The notes under the pieces: model-generated
Databases searched by the model: none
Told to the model about the DNA's origin: nothing
What the model saw: only the letters and a program-made list of their open reading frames with translations
Origin: Punica granatum
Lineage: Eukaryota > Streptophyta > Magnoliopsida > Myrtales > Lythraceae
Direction of reading: 5' to 3'
NCBI RefSeq assembly: GCF_007655135.1
Contig: NC_045129.1
Location: 35,527,122-35,591,121, forward strand
DNA length: 64,000 nt
In this document: piece after piece, positions 63,708 through 64,000 of the stretch
How the letters are laid out: every line of letters starts with the position of its first letter
Position numbering within the stretch: position 1 is the first letter of the stretch
Program-made: the position numbers and the translations under genes

Positions 63708-64000
63708 CTGCATTAGTTCTAAAATTTGATAATGGAAACCAAGATGACATGGAATCATAAAAACTAAGCTAAGAAGGAGAAAAGCAGGTGGCTTATATAT
63801 AATCAGTCAGGAGATGAAACATGAAGTACGAAAAAGCTAGTATATGTCTCTTTAATTCATACTTCCATCAGCTTATAGATTATTCATCACCAATTCAACA
63901 ACAATTCCACATTAAATCACCAAATAGAACCATCATGATGTAATGCAATTTTATAGAGGTTCGAGAAATTATCAGACTAAGGTTCTGTTTTAATAATTTC
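63708..64000 (-). other. PP2C intron sequence
   Basis: AT-rich sequence upstream of the PP2C exon that starts at 63707. It lacks coding potential and is read as intron. Confidence 0.6.

Overview
This is nuclear DNA of a flowering plant, almost certainly a eudicot. Genes are intron-rich with canonical GT..AG splice sites, non-coding DNA is AT-rich, and several plant-specific families occur: sieve element occlusion (SEO) proteins, the GDSL esterase family, MKP1 and plant-type eIF4B. The species cannot be fixed from the sequence; a rosid, perhaps in Myrtales, is a guess. There is no CRISPR array, operon or organellar insert. No previously undescribed multi-gene system is visible. The unusual content lies in gene structure, tandem-duplicate decay and small transposons.

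Layout. 0-1.6 kb: 3' end of an oxysterol-binding-protein-related gene (+) and a 70-residue membrane microprotein (-). 2.2-4.6 kb: a broken TATA-led coding fragment, then a tandemly duplicated inverted-repeat element carrying a nested MITE. 4.7-12.5 kb: two SEO genes (-) separated by the collapsed remains of a third. 13.1-16.2 kb: a secreted GH5 glycosidase (-). 16.2-20.6 kb: AT-rich repeats and an LTR-retroelement scrap. 20.6-25.9 kb: the mRNA-export factor GLE1 (+), 15 exons. 26-30 kb: a SINE and a long-inverted-repeat element. 30.4-32.6 kb: MAP kinase phosphatase MKP1 (+). 34.7-35.0 kb: mitochondrial ribosomal protein bS21m (-). 35-39 kb: repeats, an RNase H relic and a foldback element. 39.5-44.6 kb: eIF4B (+). 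45.3 kb: tRNA-Arg(ACG) (-). 46.4-49.9 kb: Ty3/gypsy and CACTA (En/Spm) fragments. 51.2-62.4 kb: two GDSL esterase genes (+) with a truncated third copy and a LINE relic between them. 62.7 kb to the end: 3' part of a PP2C phosphatase gene (-).

The genes do not form one pathway. The window shows two local tandem families (SEO; GDSL) at different stages of birth and decay, and single-copy housekeeping genes (GLE1, MKP1, bS21m, eIF4B) separated by transposon-rich spacers. Exon coordinates were derived by eye from splice-site phase and family conservation. In every complete gene but one the exons join in frame; the exception is the second SEO gene, which is one nucleotide out of phase at intron 3.
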